DNA of 8,602 nt from Firmicutes bacterium CAG:238. GTDB lineage: Bacteria; Bacillota; Clostridia; Peptostreptococcales; Anaerovoracaceae. A program made the position numbers and the translations under genes. Shown in pieces: positions 1 to 6,658 of this stretch (positions are counted from its first letter, which is position 1; every line of letters begins with the position of its first letter). Under the pieces are notes generated by a model, which was not told the origin of the DNA, did no database searches, and saw only the letters and a list, made by a program, of their open reading frames with translations. Location of the stretch: the NCBI GenBank assembly GCA_000435615.1, contig FR882005.1, forward strand, positions 1 through 8,602, given 5' to 3'.

Positions 1-13
1 ATCTTGCTAATCT

Positions 14-19
14 TGTCAA
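14..19 (-). promoter_or_regulatory. Candidate -35 element of a leftward promoter cut by the window edge
   Basis: The minus strand reads TTGACA at 19-14, an exact -35 consensus, followed by 13 bases before the window ends. A -10 hexamer at normal spacing would lie just outside, so the promoter cannot be confirmed. Upstream on the minus strand is AT-rich sequence and a 10-bp tandem repeat (20-39). It is the third TTGACA on this strand within 250 bases, all pointing left. Confidence 0.35.
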
Positions 20-39
20 GCACTTTTTGGCACTTTTCA
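20..39. repeat. Two tandem 10-bp repeats beside the leftmost -35 element
   Basis: GCACTTTTTG (20-29) is followed directly by GCACTTTTCA (30-39); eight of ten bases match. The unit is one helical turn long and abuts the TTGACA at 19-14 on its upstream side, a position where activators that bind direct repeats often sit. The regulatory role is inference, and the repeat could be chance in AT-rich DNA. Confidence 0.3.
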
Positions 40-94
40 AAATTATCAATCGCTGCTTTATTTCGCTTTCGGATTTATTTCCGACAGCTTATCT

Positions 95-123
95 ATATTA
101 CCATTTTTAACGGTAATTGTCAA
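95..123 (-). promoter_or_regulatory. Leftward promoter, downstream copy
   Basis: On the minus strand TTGACA (123-118) is followed after 17 bases by TAATAT (100-95). The -35 is perfect and the -10 matches TATAAT at four of six positions. Transcription would start near 88 and leave the window to the left. The spacer of this copy holds an inverted repeat ATTACC-N9-GGTAAT (97-117), absent from the other copy, which could be an additional operator. The start site overlaps the conserved AAGCTGTCGGAAAT block. Confidence 0.5.
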
Positions 124-224
124 TAGGTTTTTTCAATCTTATTTCTGAAATTTCGCGCTCACTTCCGTGCCGAACATTCCGTTATAAAGTTGAAACAAGC
201 TGCCATATTTCCGACAGCTTGTCT

Positions 225-253
225 ATATTACCACTATTTTCGCCTTATGTCAA
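225..253 (-). promoter_or_regulatory. Leftward promoter, upstream copy
   Basis: On the minus strand TTGACA (253-248) lies 17 bases from TAATAT (230-225), the same arrangement as the copy 130 bp further left. A start near 218 is expected. It lies just past the probable terminator of the hydrolase gene, so it would serve the next leftward transcription unit, outside the window. Confidence 0.5.
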
Positions 254-275
254 TAGCATTTTTCGACTTTTTTCG

Positions 276-303
276 AAAAAAGCCCGAAAAGTTTTCGCAG
301 CTT
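276..303 (-). terminator. Probable intrinsic terminator of the alpha/beta hydrolase gene
   Basis: About 20 bases past the hydrolase stop, the minus-strand RNA can pair AAGC (303-300) with GCTT and CGAA with TTCG around a short AACTT loop. One bulged base interrupts the stem, and six T follow (281-276). The stem is imperfect and moderately AU-rich. Position and the T-run support termination here, and the leftward promoters start immediately afterwards. Confidence 0.45.
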
Positions 304-324
304 TGCAAAGGCATGGTTCTTCCC

Positions 325-1260
325 CTATTCCAGTTCGCCAAGAACATCGTCCATGAACTCGATAATGCCGTCCGCAACCTCGTCTTTAATCTCTGCATAG
401 TTGTGGATTTCGTGGCGGAATCCTGTGTAAAGCTCTGTTATAACATCGTGTCCGGTCCGCGCCAGCCAGTTGGAAACCTGGTATACGCCTTCACCGTACA
501 TGCCGACAGGATCCTGATCGCCTGCGATATTATAGATAGGAAGGTCTGTCGGAACCTTTGCTGCCCATTCCACACCTTCCACAGCTGCGAACATGCCAAC
601 GAAGTCCTTCATTGCGCGGTTTGACGTCGGCTTGGTAAATGCGTCAAACGGATCCGCTGCATGATCCTGCTGAACATACGGGTCATGGCAGATCCACTCA
701 TTTCCGAGCTTGATTTCTCCGCAGCGCTCGCACATCCATCCCAGAAGCTCACCTCCAAGGTCCGGATCGCAGTCATCGCCCTTTCCTTCTGCCAGAAGGC
801 GGTCAATCTTTGCGAGGGTTTCATCCGCTACAGGGAACACGCCCGGCGTGCCGCAAATCGTAGCACCTGTCAGCTCATCGCCGTATTTCGCCATGAAATC
901 ACGCGCAATCATCGAGCCCATGCTGTGACCGTAAAGAAAATACGGAAGGTTCGGGTAGATTTCACATGCTATTTTCTTCATGCGGTGTTCGTCCTCCATC
1001 ATGGTGTGGCAGCCTTTGTCGCCCCAGTTGCCCCAAGTGTCGTTTTCCAGAGCGGTTTTACCGTGTCCGACATGGTCGTCAGCCGCAACGATGTAGCCTG
1101 CCTCCATAAATCTGACAATCATGTGGAAATATCTGCGGGAGTGCTCGCCAAATCCGTGAATCAGCTGAACAATTCCCTTCGGCTCGCATGCCGGTACATA
1201 AATCCACCCGTAAACGGTATCGCGCTCGTTAAAAGATTCAAATTTCACTTCATGTAACAT
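325..1260 (-). CDS. Alpha/beta hydrolase, lysophospholipase/monoacylglycerol lipase type (S33-like)
   Basis: A 311-residue serine hydrolase of the Hydrolase_4/serine aminopeptidase S33 type, a family that cleaves acyl esters such as lysophospholipids or monoglycerides. The substrate here is unknown. Visible motifs are HGFGEHS (35-41, oxyanion region), the nucleophile elbow GHSMGS with Ser113, GDQDPVG with probable catalytic Asp250, and FRHEIHN with His283, a complete triad in the usual order. No signal peptide is seen, so it is probably cytoplasmic. The cap between residues 160 and 195 carries four cysteines (164, 177, 180, 191), including a CERC pair, which is unusual. The start at 1260 was chosen over an in-frame start at 1287 because AAGGAGG sits about 7 bases before it. 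It has its own promoter and terminator and is probably not part of the transporter operon. Confidence 0.9.
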   Translation of the reverse strand: MLHEVKFESFNERDTVYGWIYVPACEPKGIVQLIHGFGEHSRRYFHMIVRFMEAGYIVAADDHVGHGKTALENDTWGNWGDKGCHTMMEDEHRMKKIACEIYPNLPYFLYGHSMGSMIARDFMAKYGDELTGATICGTPGVFPVADETLAKIDRLLAEGKGDDCDPDLGGELLGWMCERCGEIKLGNEWICHDPYVQQDHAADPFDAFTKPTSNRAMKDFVGMFAAVEGVEWAAKVPTDLPIYNIAGDQDPVGMYGEGVYQVSNWLARTGHDVITELYTGFRHEIHNYAEIKDEVADGIIEFMDDVLGELE

Positions 1261-1302
1261 GAGAAACCTCCTTCTTGCCGTCAGCAAATATATTTTTTTC
1301 TC

Positions 1303-1331
1303 ATTTTATCATGATTTTACCGACCAAGCAA
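1303..1331 (-). promoter_or_regulatory. Extended -10 promoter for the alpha/beta hydrolase
   Basis: On the minus strand a weak -35, TTGCTT (1331-1326), is followed after 17 bases by TAAAAT (1308-1303). A TG one base upstream of the hexamer (1311-1310) makes an extended -10, which compensates for a poor -35. Transcription should begin near 1297, giving a leader of about 37 bases with a strong AAGGAGG. The -35 lies right after the terminator of the upstream operon. Confidence 0.5.
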
Positions 1332-1358
1332 GAAAAAGCCTTATAAGCCGGCTTTTTC
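1332..1358 (-). terminator. Intrinsic terminator spanning the Nudix gene stop codon
   Basis: GAAAAAGCC and GGCTTTTTC form a perfect 9-bp inverted repeat (1350-1358 and 1332-1340) around a 9-base loop that contains the TAA stop of the Nudix gene. The upstream arm lies inside the last codons. The 3' arm supplies the T-run, so this is a compact A/T-stem terminator closing the eight-gene operon. The symmetry would allow some function in the opposite direction too. Confidence 0.7.
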
Positions 1359-1949
1359 ATTTAACTTCCTATATATATGCTCTGCAAACCACGGTTCGCT
1401 TGATGCCGCAAGCGCCTCTTCAGGCAAAAACCATTTTACGCTGCTGTTTTCATCTTCCTTTTTATATAGCGTTTCTTCCTCGTCAGACTCCAAAAGATAG
1501 GTCACATTCAAATGCAGATGCGAAGAAATGTATTCGCCCTTTTTAAAGTGTCCGTCCACCGCGAGCACCTCAAGCGAAAAAATGTCTCCTGCACTCCCCT
1601 GTGACAAATCGCCTTTCTGCGATATAAGCCATGCGGGCCGCACATGTGCGGGAGTAAGACCGCTTTCCTCACAGACCTCGCGCACGGCAACGCTGAGCAA
1701 ATTCCTCTCTCCGTCCGTATGTCCGCCGAGCCACGCCCACGAATTGTAAATATTATGGTAGGCAAGCAGTACTTTTGTCCGGTCGCGATTCACAACCCAC
1801 GCCGACGCGGTCATATGCGCCATGCGGTTTTCACGGGAAAAAATATCTTCGCCCATACGTTCCGCCTCCGTCAGCATGGAAAGAATAATTTCTTTGTCCC
1901 GCTCTTCCTGCTCGTTATACGGCTCGTAAGCCTCGATTTGTTTTATCAC
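1341..1949 (-). CDS. Nudix hydrolase
   Basis: A 202-residue Nudix-fold pyrophosphohydrolase, a family that hydrolyses nucleoside diphosphates linked to other moieties. The substrate cannot be told from sequence. The Nudix box spans residues 76-98 and ends REVCEESGL, so the metal-binding REXXEE core is intact. The glutamate expected six residues after Gly76 is Arg82, with Glu one position earlier (GERN). Preceding NSWAWLGGH resembles a group of Clostridial Nudix proteins. A helical N-terminal extension of about 45 residues precedes the domain. The start is GTG, overlapping the upstream stop as GTGA, and an AAGGAG lies 7 bases before it. It is the last gene of the transporter operon. Cotranscription is clear from the layout, but a functional link to the transporter is not. 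Confidence 0.88.
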   Translation of the reverse strand: MIKQIEAYEPYNEQEERDKEIILSMLTEAERMGEDIFSRENRMAHMTASAWVVNRDRTKVLLAYHNIYNSWAWLGGHTDGERNLLSVAVREVCEESGLTPAHVRPAWLISQKGDLSQGSAGDIFSLEVLAVDGHFKKGEYISSHLHLNVTYLLESDEEETLYKKEDENSSVKWFLPEEALAASSEPWFAEHIYRKLNEKAGL

Positions 1950-3604
1950 TTTGCTTCTCCTTTATTCGTCTCAAGCTTCAAGATGCTTCCTATCGTGCTG
2001 ATACCATAAGGGTATCTTGCGTCTGTCTCAAAAGTCTCTCCCCACTTTTCTTCTTCCCAAAGCTTTCGTCCAATCTCTTTATAGGTGTCCGTATCGTAAA
2101 AATCCTGCAGGTTATTATAGAGCCTGCCGCAGTACGCAAGGCCGTCCTCCGTAAATACATTCAAAACAGCGGAAACACACTGCCTCGTTCGGGCGAAACC
2201 GTTTTTGCTGCGATCCTCATCCCATGTGTTTATCGTTTCGTAGCACAGCACCGACACCCTTCCCTCTTCATACAAAATTTCCGTACTGTTGTTCGTAATA
2301 TCCGCAAGCCCCGGCAGCGAAAAATCCAGGTCCTTTGCATCGACAATTTTGCGGTATCTGCCGTCCATGTAGCGGTAAATTTTCATCCTCGACTCGTTAT
2401 CCGTAAAAACCTGGAATTCCCCGTCACTTCGCACAACCGGCCACCGGCAGTTTTCCAGAAGGGTTATTTTCTCATCGCACTTTCCGCTTGCAAGGTCAAT
2501 CACTTCCGCAAACAGAGTCACCTTCTCATCCTCGTCTGGTTCTCGTCTGCCCGCATTACTGTAATAGTAGGAAATCATCAGCTTCTTTCCGTCTGGGCTT
2601 GCCGCTATGCTCTGGTAATAGGCTTTTGGGTCAAGACGGTAAATATTTTCCAGCTCTTCCATCACACTTTTACCGTTTTCGCTTTTATGAGGCATGCGGT
2701 AGATGCCGAATCCGCCCGGAATCAGATTTGTATCGACCACCCGGCCGTTCCATGAATGTGCGTCGAAGAAAAAGTACGATGCCTCTTCGGTGTCGCAGCT
2801 TTGTATGTTGAAACCAAACTCATCGCCTCCCTTTGTAATGCCGTAGTCCGCCGTCACGGAAAGCTCTCCGTTGTTTCCTTTTGCCAATTGGTAATTCATG
2901 TATTCCTCCTCCAAAACCGGAATTTTAAAGAAGTCATTCCACGCTTTCCACTTTTTCGCCTGCTCAAGTTCATAGTCCGCGCCGTCATTCGCGGTTAAAA
3001 AGTAAAAACTCATATCAAGCATTTCGGCTGTTCCGTTGATATATCCGCTCAGGATATAATAGTCCATCAGGTCTTTCACATGTATGGCAATATTCTTCAC
3101 ACCCTTTTCCGGGATGCTGTCCCGAAGGTTTTTCATGTAGCTTTCAGCATTTTCTGTAAAAGGTGCTTTCAAAATCTCTTTTATTTCCTTTTTTCGCTTT
3201 GCGGTTTTCAAGGCTTCTTTGCCGGCAGGCGGCAGTTCCTCCTGTCTTTCGTAAAAAAGCTCATTGACGCTTTGAAGATCAAAGTCCTTATAAATGTCAA
3301 AACTTACAGAAGTTTGATAACTCGTTTTATATGCCTCAATGTCGGGATTGCCTGGCAGAAACTCGACTCTTTGTTTATTTTCTCCGCCGGCTCCGTAACA
3401 ATAAGTGTTTTTCCAGTTAAGCCCGCTCCGCGACACGCTCGCGCCGAAGCTTACCGTAAGTCCTTCGGCAGCATTTGCGTCTCCCGCAACCGTCTTTTCG
3501 GAAATCCGCCCATAGTCTTTTTGACCACTCACCTGCGTGAGGGCATATCCGCCTGCCGCCAGAGACAAAATCAGCACCGCGGCCGCAATTCTTCTCATCT
3601 TCAT
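1946..3604 (-). CDS. Large exported protein of unknown function, paralogue of the 4320-5927 product
   Basis: A 552-residue protein with a basic N-terminus and hydrophobic stretch (about 5-22) typical of a signal peptide or single N-terminal anchor. No lipobox cysteine is present, so it is probably secreted or tethered outside the membrane. I do not recognise the family. It aligns along its length with the upstream exported protein. Shared blocks are AEG-V/L-SFGA (about 46-55), the FF-IPV region (225-230), FDAH (280-283), GGFGIY (297-302), YY-SI-SPDG (329-339) and LAYCGRL (489-495). The SPDGKKL element followed by short strands recalls TolB-like beta-propellers, which is only suggestive. Cys270, 476 and 492 are shared with the paralogue and could form disulfides. 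ATG overlaps the permease stop (ATGA), and GGAGG lies 7 bases upstream. Confidence 0.85.
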   Translation of the reverse strand: MKMRRIAAAVLILSLAAGGYALTQVSGQKDYGRISEKTVAGDANAAEGLTVSFGASVSRSGLNWKNTYCYGAGGENKQRVEFLPGNPDIEAYKTSYQTSVSFDIYKDFDLQSVNELFYERQEELPPAGKEALKTAKRKKEIKEILKAPFTENAESYMKNLRDSIPEKGVKNIAIHVKDLMDYYILSGYINGTAEMLDMSFYFLTANDGADYELEQAKKWKAWNDFFKIPVLEEEYMNYQLAKGNNGELSVTADYGITKGGDEFGFNIQSCDTEEASYFFFDAHSWNGRVVDTNLIPGGFGIYRMPHKSENGKSVMEELENIYRLDPKAYYQSIAASPDGKKLMISYYYSNAGRREPDEDEKVTLFAEVIDLASGKCDEKITLLENCRWPVVRSDGEFQVFTDNESRMKIYRYMDGRYRKIVDAKDLDFSLPGLADITNNSTEILYEEGRVSVLCYETINTWDEDRSKNGFARTRQCVSAVLNVFTEDGLAYCGRLYNNLQDFYDTDTYKEIGRKLWEEEKWGETFETDARYPYGISTIGSILKLETNKGEAK

Positions 3605-4323
3605 AATTCTGCCTCCTCAAAACATGTGCTTACAACGCAGAACAGCAGCATCCCAAGCAGCATCGCGATTCTCACCAGATTTATATTGGTATCGCTGATA
3701 TCCGTGTAAAAAGCTCTCGTAAAAAGCACCAGCGTCAGAAGCGGAGCAATCGCTTTCGTTTCACCTTTTCGCAGGAAGCAGTTAAACCGCGCGACTGCCG
3801 CACTGAGCGCCGCGATTCCCACTACATTTCGAACCGCAAGCGCCGCATTGCCGATTGGAAGCCAGAGCCACAGATCATGCGTCCTGCCGAACGCCAGGAA
3901 GAGTCCGGCTTCCCGATTGAGTGCCTCCGAAAGGTTTTGCGCAAAGTAGGCACCGAAGCCATAGAGCAAGGCAATCGTCAACGCCCAGAACACCGCATAC
4001 GCCAGCATGAGATACACGGCCTCCGCAGCGAAGATGGCTGCCGGCTTCACTCGCAGCCTCTTTAGCGTGTAATTCAAATTGCTTTTTGACGCTTTCATCG
4101 GATTGAGCATTGCGAGGCTCAGCAGAATAAAGCCAACCATCAGCGGAATTGCCGCGCCCCTCGCGAAAAGATTTTCGTAGTACAGCGTCTCCTTTTGCAT
4201 CATCGTATATAGTAAAACCCCTTCTGTCAGCATCGTGAGCAGGATGACTGCCGCGAGTTTTAATCCCCCGTTTCGCAGCAGCAGCTCGAAGATGGACAGA
4301 TTCACTTTTAATTTTTCTTTCAT
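3601..4323 (-). CDS. Six-helix membrane protein, ABC permease-like, paralogue of the 7194-7949 product
   Basis: A 240-residue integral membrane protein with predicted helices at about 21-42, 58-75, 97-126, 155-178, 191-206 and 213-233, a topology typical of ABC-2-type exporter permeases. It aligns with the first permease of the operon: KETLYYENL versus GETMYFENI, then LKRLRVKP and EAVYLMLAYAVFWALT versus QRLKVKP and EAVYIMMVLTVFWALT, and the same EAEL near the C-terminus. It likely pairs with the other permease, or an alternative partner, and the operon's only ATPase. It sits between the two exported proteins, overlapping both by ATGA. GGAG lies 8 bases before its start. The permease assignment rests on topology and context, not on a recognised motif. 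Confidence 0.82.
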   Translation of the reverse strand: MKEKLKVNLSIFELLLRNGGLKLAAVILLTMLTEGVLLYTMMQKETLYYENLFARGAAIPLMVGFILLSLAMLNPMKASKSNLNYTLKRLRVKPAAIFAAEAVYLMLAYAVFWALTIALLYGFGAYFAQNLSEALNREAGLFLAFGRTHDLWLWLPIGNAALAVRNVVGIAALSAAVARFNCFLRKGETKAIAPLLTLVLFTRAFYTDISDTNINLVRIAMLLGMLLFCVVSTCFEEAEL

Positions 4324-5927
4324 ATTATAATCTCCAGCATATCGCCACAGCGTTTGGTTACCGAGCTTAAATTTTCTTTCCAGAATCCTCTGAGCCTTCC
4401 CGTCTGGGCATCCTCTTTCTGCGTGATGAATGCCTCAACGCTCTCCTTGTCACTGTAATCCATAAGGTTCGTCGTCAGCCTGCCGCAGTACGCAAGTTCT
4501 CCCGCTTCAAGCACCGCGAGCCCCGCCACGCAGGACATGCCTTCGTCCGGAAGATCCCATACCGAATCATACGGCACGCCCGGAAGCGAAACATACCCCG
4601 CAATCACAAGCTTCTTTCCGTCATATTCTATGAGCGTATCTTCTCGGTCGAGGGCGTCGTAGCTTGTCAGTTCCGTCTGCAGCCCCGAAGCTGCCATATC
4701 CTTATGGTACTTCCCGTTTGCAAAACGCATCACAGCAAGCTGTCCCTCATTATTGAATATCAGATATGCGTTGTCCGAGATTTTTCGGAAGCCGATTCCC
4801 ATGTCCACCTCATCTCTGCCTTCCGTCAGGTCGATGAGGTCGATTTTCTGTACCCGTTTCATGTCGGAAATGCGAATCACCTCCGCCCAGACCTTCTGAG
4901 CGTCTCGCGCGATCACCAGCAGGGACTTTTCGTCCGGACTCGTTTCGATGGTTTCATAGTAGTTTGACGGGTTAAGCGGATATACGGTCTGAAGCTTACC
5001 CGTATCGAATTTCGACTTTTCCAAATCACACGGCAGCTTGTAAATGCCGAAGCCACCCTTGATTTTGCTTGTATCGACGGTCTTTCCCTTCAAATCTTCT
5101 CCGTAATAGGAAACGAGGTGCGCGTCGAAAAGCATGTAAAAGGCACTCTTCGTATTGCAGTATCGCATATTCAGGTCAAAATTTTCCTCGGAGTACCTCG
5201 TCCCGCTTTCATTGGAATCGCTGACATCGAAATCTGTAATCTGCCCACCCGAATTCACGGTGAATTTGCAAAATTTTCTTTCCTTTTCAGCAACCGGAAT
5301 ACGGAAAAACGCATTGACATCGCGAAGCATTTTCAGTTCTTCGTAAGTGTACTCCGCCGCGATTTCCTCAAAGAGCAGGTAATGTCCGATGCCTCCGCTG
5401 CTGAAGCTGTAATCGATTGGATAATATTTAAAAATATCCTTTATATATACGCTCTTATGTTTATATTCCCCCGGTTTCACGCCTTCGGTGAATGCCTTTG
5501 CCGTCGCCCCGGCAGTCTCAGCCCACTGCACATCGCATTTTGCAAGAATGTCCTTTTGCTTTCGCGCATCTTCCGGTGTCCTTGGATTCAGTACATCGAG
5601 CGCGCCCGGAAACCAGACATCGTTTCGAATGGATGCAGCAGGCTCATTTTTAGGCCAAGTCGAAAGAAGGTACGGCTCCTTTTCGTATGTTTGAAACTCT
5701 GTCTTTCCCTGCTTCGCACCGAAATCATAAGTGCATTTCCATGCCAGGCGCTCTCCTGCGTGGGCGCCGAAGCTGAGTTTGACGCCCTCTGCGTTGGAAA
5801 TATCTCCTGAGAGAGTCGTTTCAATGACCTCTGCGAATTTTTCCGTCTCGTTTATTTTTCCTGAAGCGTATACGAGCACGCTCAGAGAAAGCACAAACAC
5901 GAGCAGTGCTAAGATTCTCGCTTTCAT
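4320..5927 (-). CDS. Large exported protein of unknown function, paralogue of the 1946-3604 product
   Basis: A 535-residue protein with a signal-peptide-like N-terminus (MKARI, then a hydrophobic run to about 20, then YASG as a possible cleavage region). There is no lipobox cysteine. The rest is hydrophilic with many short beta-like stretches, so it is probably extracellular, free or anchored by an uncleaved signal. No known family is recognised. Landmarks shared with the second exported protein are AEGVKLSFGA (46-55), FFRIPV (207-212), FDAH (267-270), GGFGIY (291-296), YYETI with SPDEK (323-334) and LAYCGRL (478-484). Cysteines 257, 466 and 481 correspond to those of the paralogue. It follows the ABC ATPase with an ATGA overlap and has GGAGG 7 bases upstream. 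A substrate-capture, sensing or immunity role is inferred only from its position. Confidence 0.85.
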   Translation of the reverse strand: MKARILALLVFVLSLSVLVYASGKINETEKFAEVIETTLSGDISNAEGVKLSFGAHAGERLAWKCTYDFGAKQGKTEFQTYEKEPYLLSTWPKNEPAASIRNDVWFPGALDVLNPRTPEDARKQKDILAKCDVQWAETAGATAKAFTEGVKPGEYKHKSVYIKDIFKYYPIDYSFSSGGIGHYLLFEEIAAEYTYEELKMLRDVNAFFRIPVAEKERKFCKFTVNSGGQITDFDVSDSNESGTRYSEENFDLNMRYCNTKSAFYMLFDAHLVSYYGEDLKGKTVDTSKIKGGFGIYKLPCDLEKSKFDTGKLQTVYPLNPSNYYETIETSPDEKSLLVIARDAQKVWAEVIRISDMKRVQKIDLIDLTEGRDEVDMGIGFRKISDNAYLIFNNEGQLAVMRFANGKYHKDMAASGLQTELTSYDALDREDTLIEYDGKKLVIAGYVSLPGVPYDSVWDLPDEGMSCVAGLAVLEAGELAYCGRLTTNLMDYSDKESVEAFITQKEDAQTGRLRGFWKENLSSVTKRCGDMLEIII

Positions 5928-6658
5928 GATTCTTCCTCCATACGCGCAATCGCCTTGCCTACGCGGTCGGCTCTGTAGCGGTAAGTTTCCTTAATAATCT
6001 CAATCAGGCTCCTTTCCGATTCCTCAATTTCGTCGAGACTGAGGTCGCCGATGATTTCACCCTTGTGGAGCAGAACCGCCCTTCCGATAAAGTCTGCCAC
6101 CTCTTCTATCAGGTGTGTCGAAAGCAGCACCGTCTCCGCCGGCTCCAGAATTCCGAGCAGAACCTTGTAGAAGTCTTCGCGGTTAAACACATCATTTCCC
6201 GCAAACGGTTCATCCATGAGGATGTAATCCGCTCCCTGCGAAAGGGCGAGGAGGACTTCAAACTGATTTTTCTGGCCCGTGGAAAAGCTTCCGACTCTTC
6301 TTCGCATCGGCAGTTCGAAGAATTCCATGAGGACACTGAATCTCTTTTCGCGGAAAGTGTCAAAATGCTCCTTATAAAATTCTTTGTGCCCTTCCGGGGT
6401 GAGAGCCGGGAAGAAAGAATGCTCGCTCGTCGCAAAAGAAATTCTCGCGATATTTTTGTGTGTGATTTTTTCTCCGTCAAGCGTGATTTCTCCGTCATAT
6501 TTCAGAAATCCCAGAATGGATTTCATCATGGTGGTCTTGCCCGCTCCGTTTTCGCCGAAGAGACCGACAATTTGACCGCTCGGAAGCGTGAGGTTTACAC
6601 TTTTGAGCGCGGGCTTGCCGCTTCCGTATTTTTTATTTAAGTTCTTAATTTCCAACAT
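5924..6658 (-). CDS. ABC transporter ATP-binding protein
   Basis: A 244-residue cytoplasmic nucleotide-binding subunit that would power the membrane proteins encoded around it. Walker A is GENGAGKT (35-42), Walker B YILMDEP (145-151) with catalytic Glu150, and the switch histidine is His182 (STH). The signature motif is SFSTGQ (124-129) rather than LSGGQ. No glutamine occurs between Walker A and the signature, so the Q-loop Gln is missing; Glu79 in TSEH is the nearest equivalent, as seen in several ABC-2 exporter ATPases. The sequence resembles YtrB/CcmA-type ATPases found next to YtrA-like regulators. Its ATG directly follows the TAG of the small membrane protein, with GGAGG 9 bases upstream. 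It is the only ATPase for at least two permease-like proteins. Confidence 0.93.
   Translation of the reverse strand: MLEIKNLNKKYGSGKPALKSVNLTLPSGQIVGLFGENGAGKTTMMKSILGFLKYDGEITLDGEKITHKNIARISFATSEHSFFPALTPEGHKEFYKEHFDTFREKRFSVLMEFFELPMRRRVGSFSTGQKNQFEVLLALSQGADYILMDEPFAGNDVFNREDFYKVLLGILEPAETVLLSTHLIEEVADFIGRAVLLHKGEIIGDLSLDEIEESERSLIEIIKETYRYRADRVGKAIARMEEES

Larger units (their letters stand above)
77..256 (-). repeat. Direct repeat of a 50-bp promoter-like block, 130 bp apart
   Basis: Bases 77-126 and 207-256 align without gaps at exactly 130 bp offset, with 40 of 50 positions identical. Conservation falls in blocks that match a leftward promoter: TTGACA, the GGTAATAT region, and a downstream block AAGCTGTCGGAAAT (minus strand). 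The spacer between -35 and -10 has diverged while keeping its length of 17. That pattern suggests the promoter and a downstream site are under selection, rather than a recent neutral duplication. Confidence 0.75.

Noticed and set aside
77..256. CRISPR or insertion-sequence end
   Set aside because: There are only two copies, no uniform spacers, no transposase and no flanking target duplication. The conserved parts match promoter elements.
267..282. Perfect 16-bp palindrome CTTTTTTCGAAAAAAG
   Set aside because: As RNA it would be a weak A-U stem. It overlaps the T-run of the probable terminator, which explains it better than a separate site.
190..1257. Rightward open frames of 144 and 198 codons across this stretch
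   Set aside because: They lie antisense to the hydrolase gene, which has a full catalytic triad and a good ribosome binding site. Neither frame has a recognisable domain or a plausible start site.
3080..3709. Rightward open frame of 209 codons
   Set aside because: It is antisense to the second exported protein and the end of the permease gene, shows no family features, and crosses the boundary of two coupled real genes.
5118..5810. Rightward open frame of 230 codons
   Set aside because: It is antisense to the first exported protein. The opposite frame is supported by paralogy, a signal peptide and operon layout.
6065..6640. Rightward open frame of 191 codons
   Set aside because: It is antisense to an ABC ATPase with all Walker motifs; long mirror frames are a by-product of its codon use.
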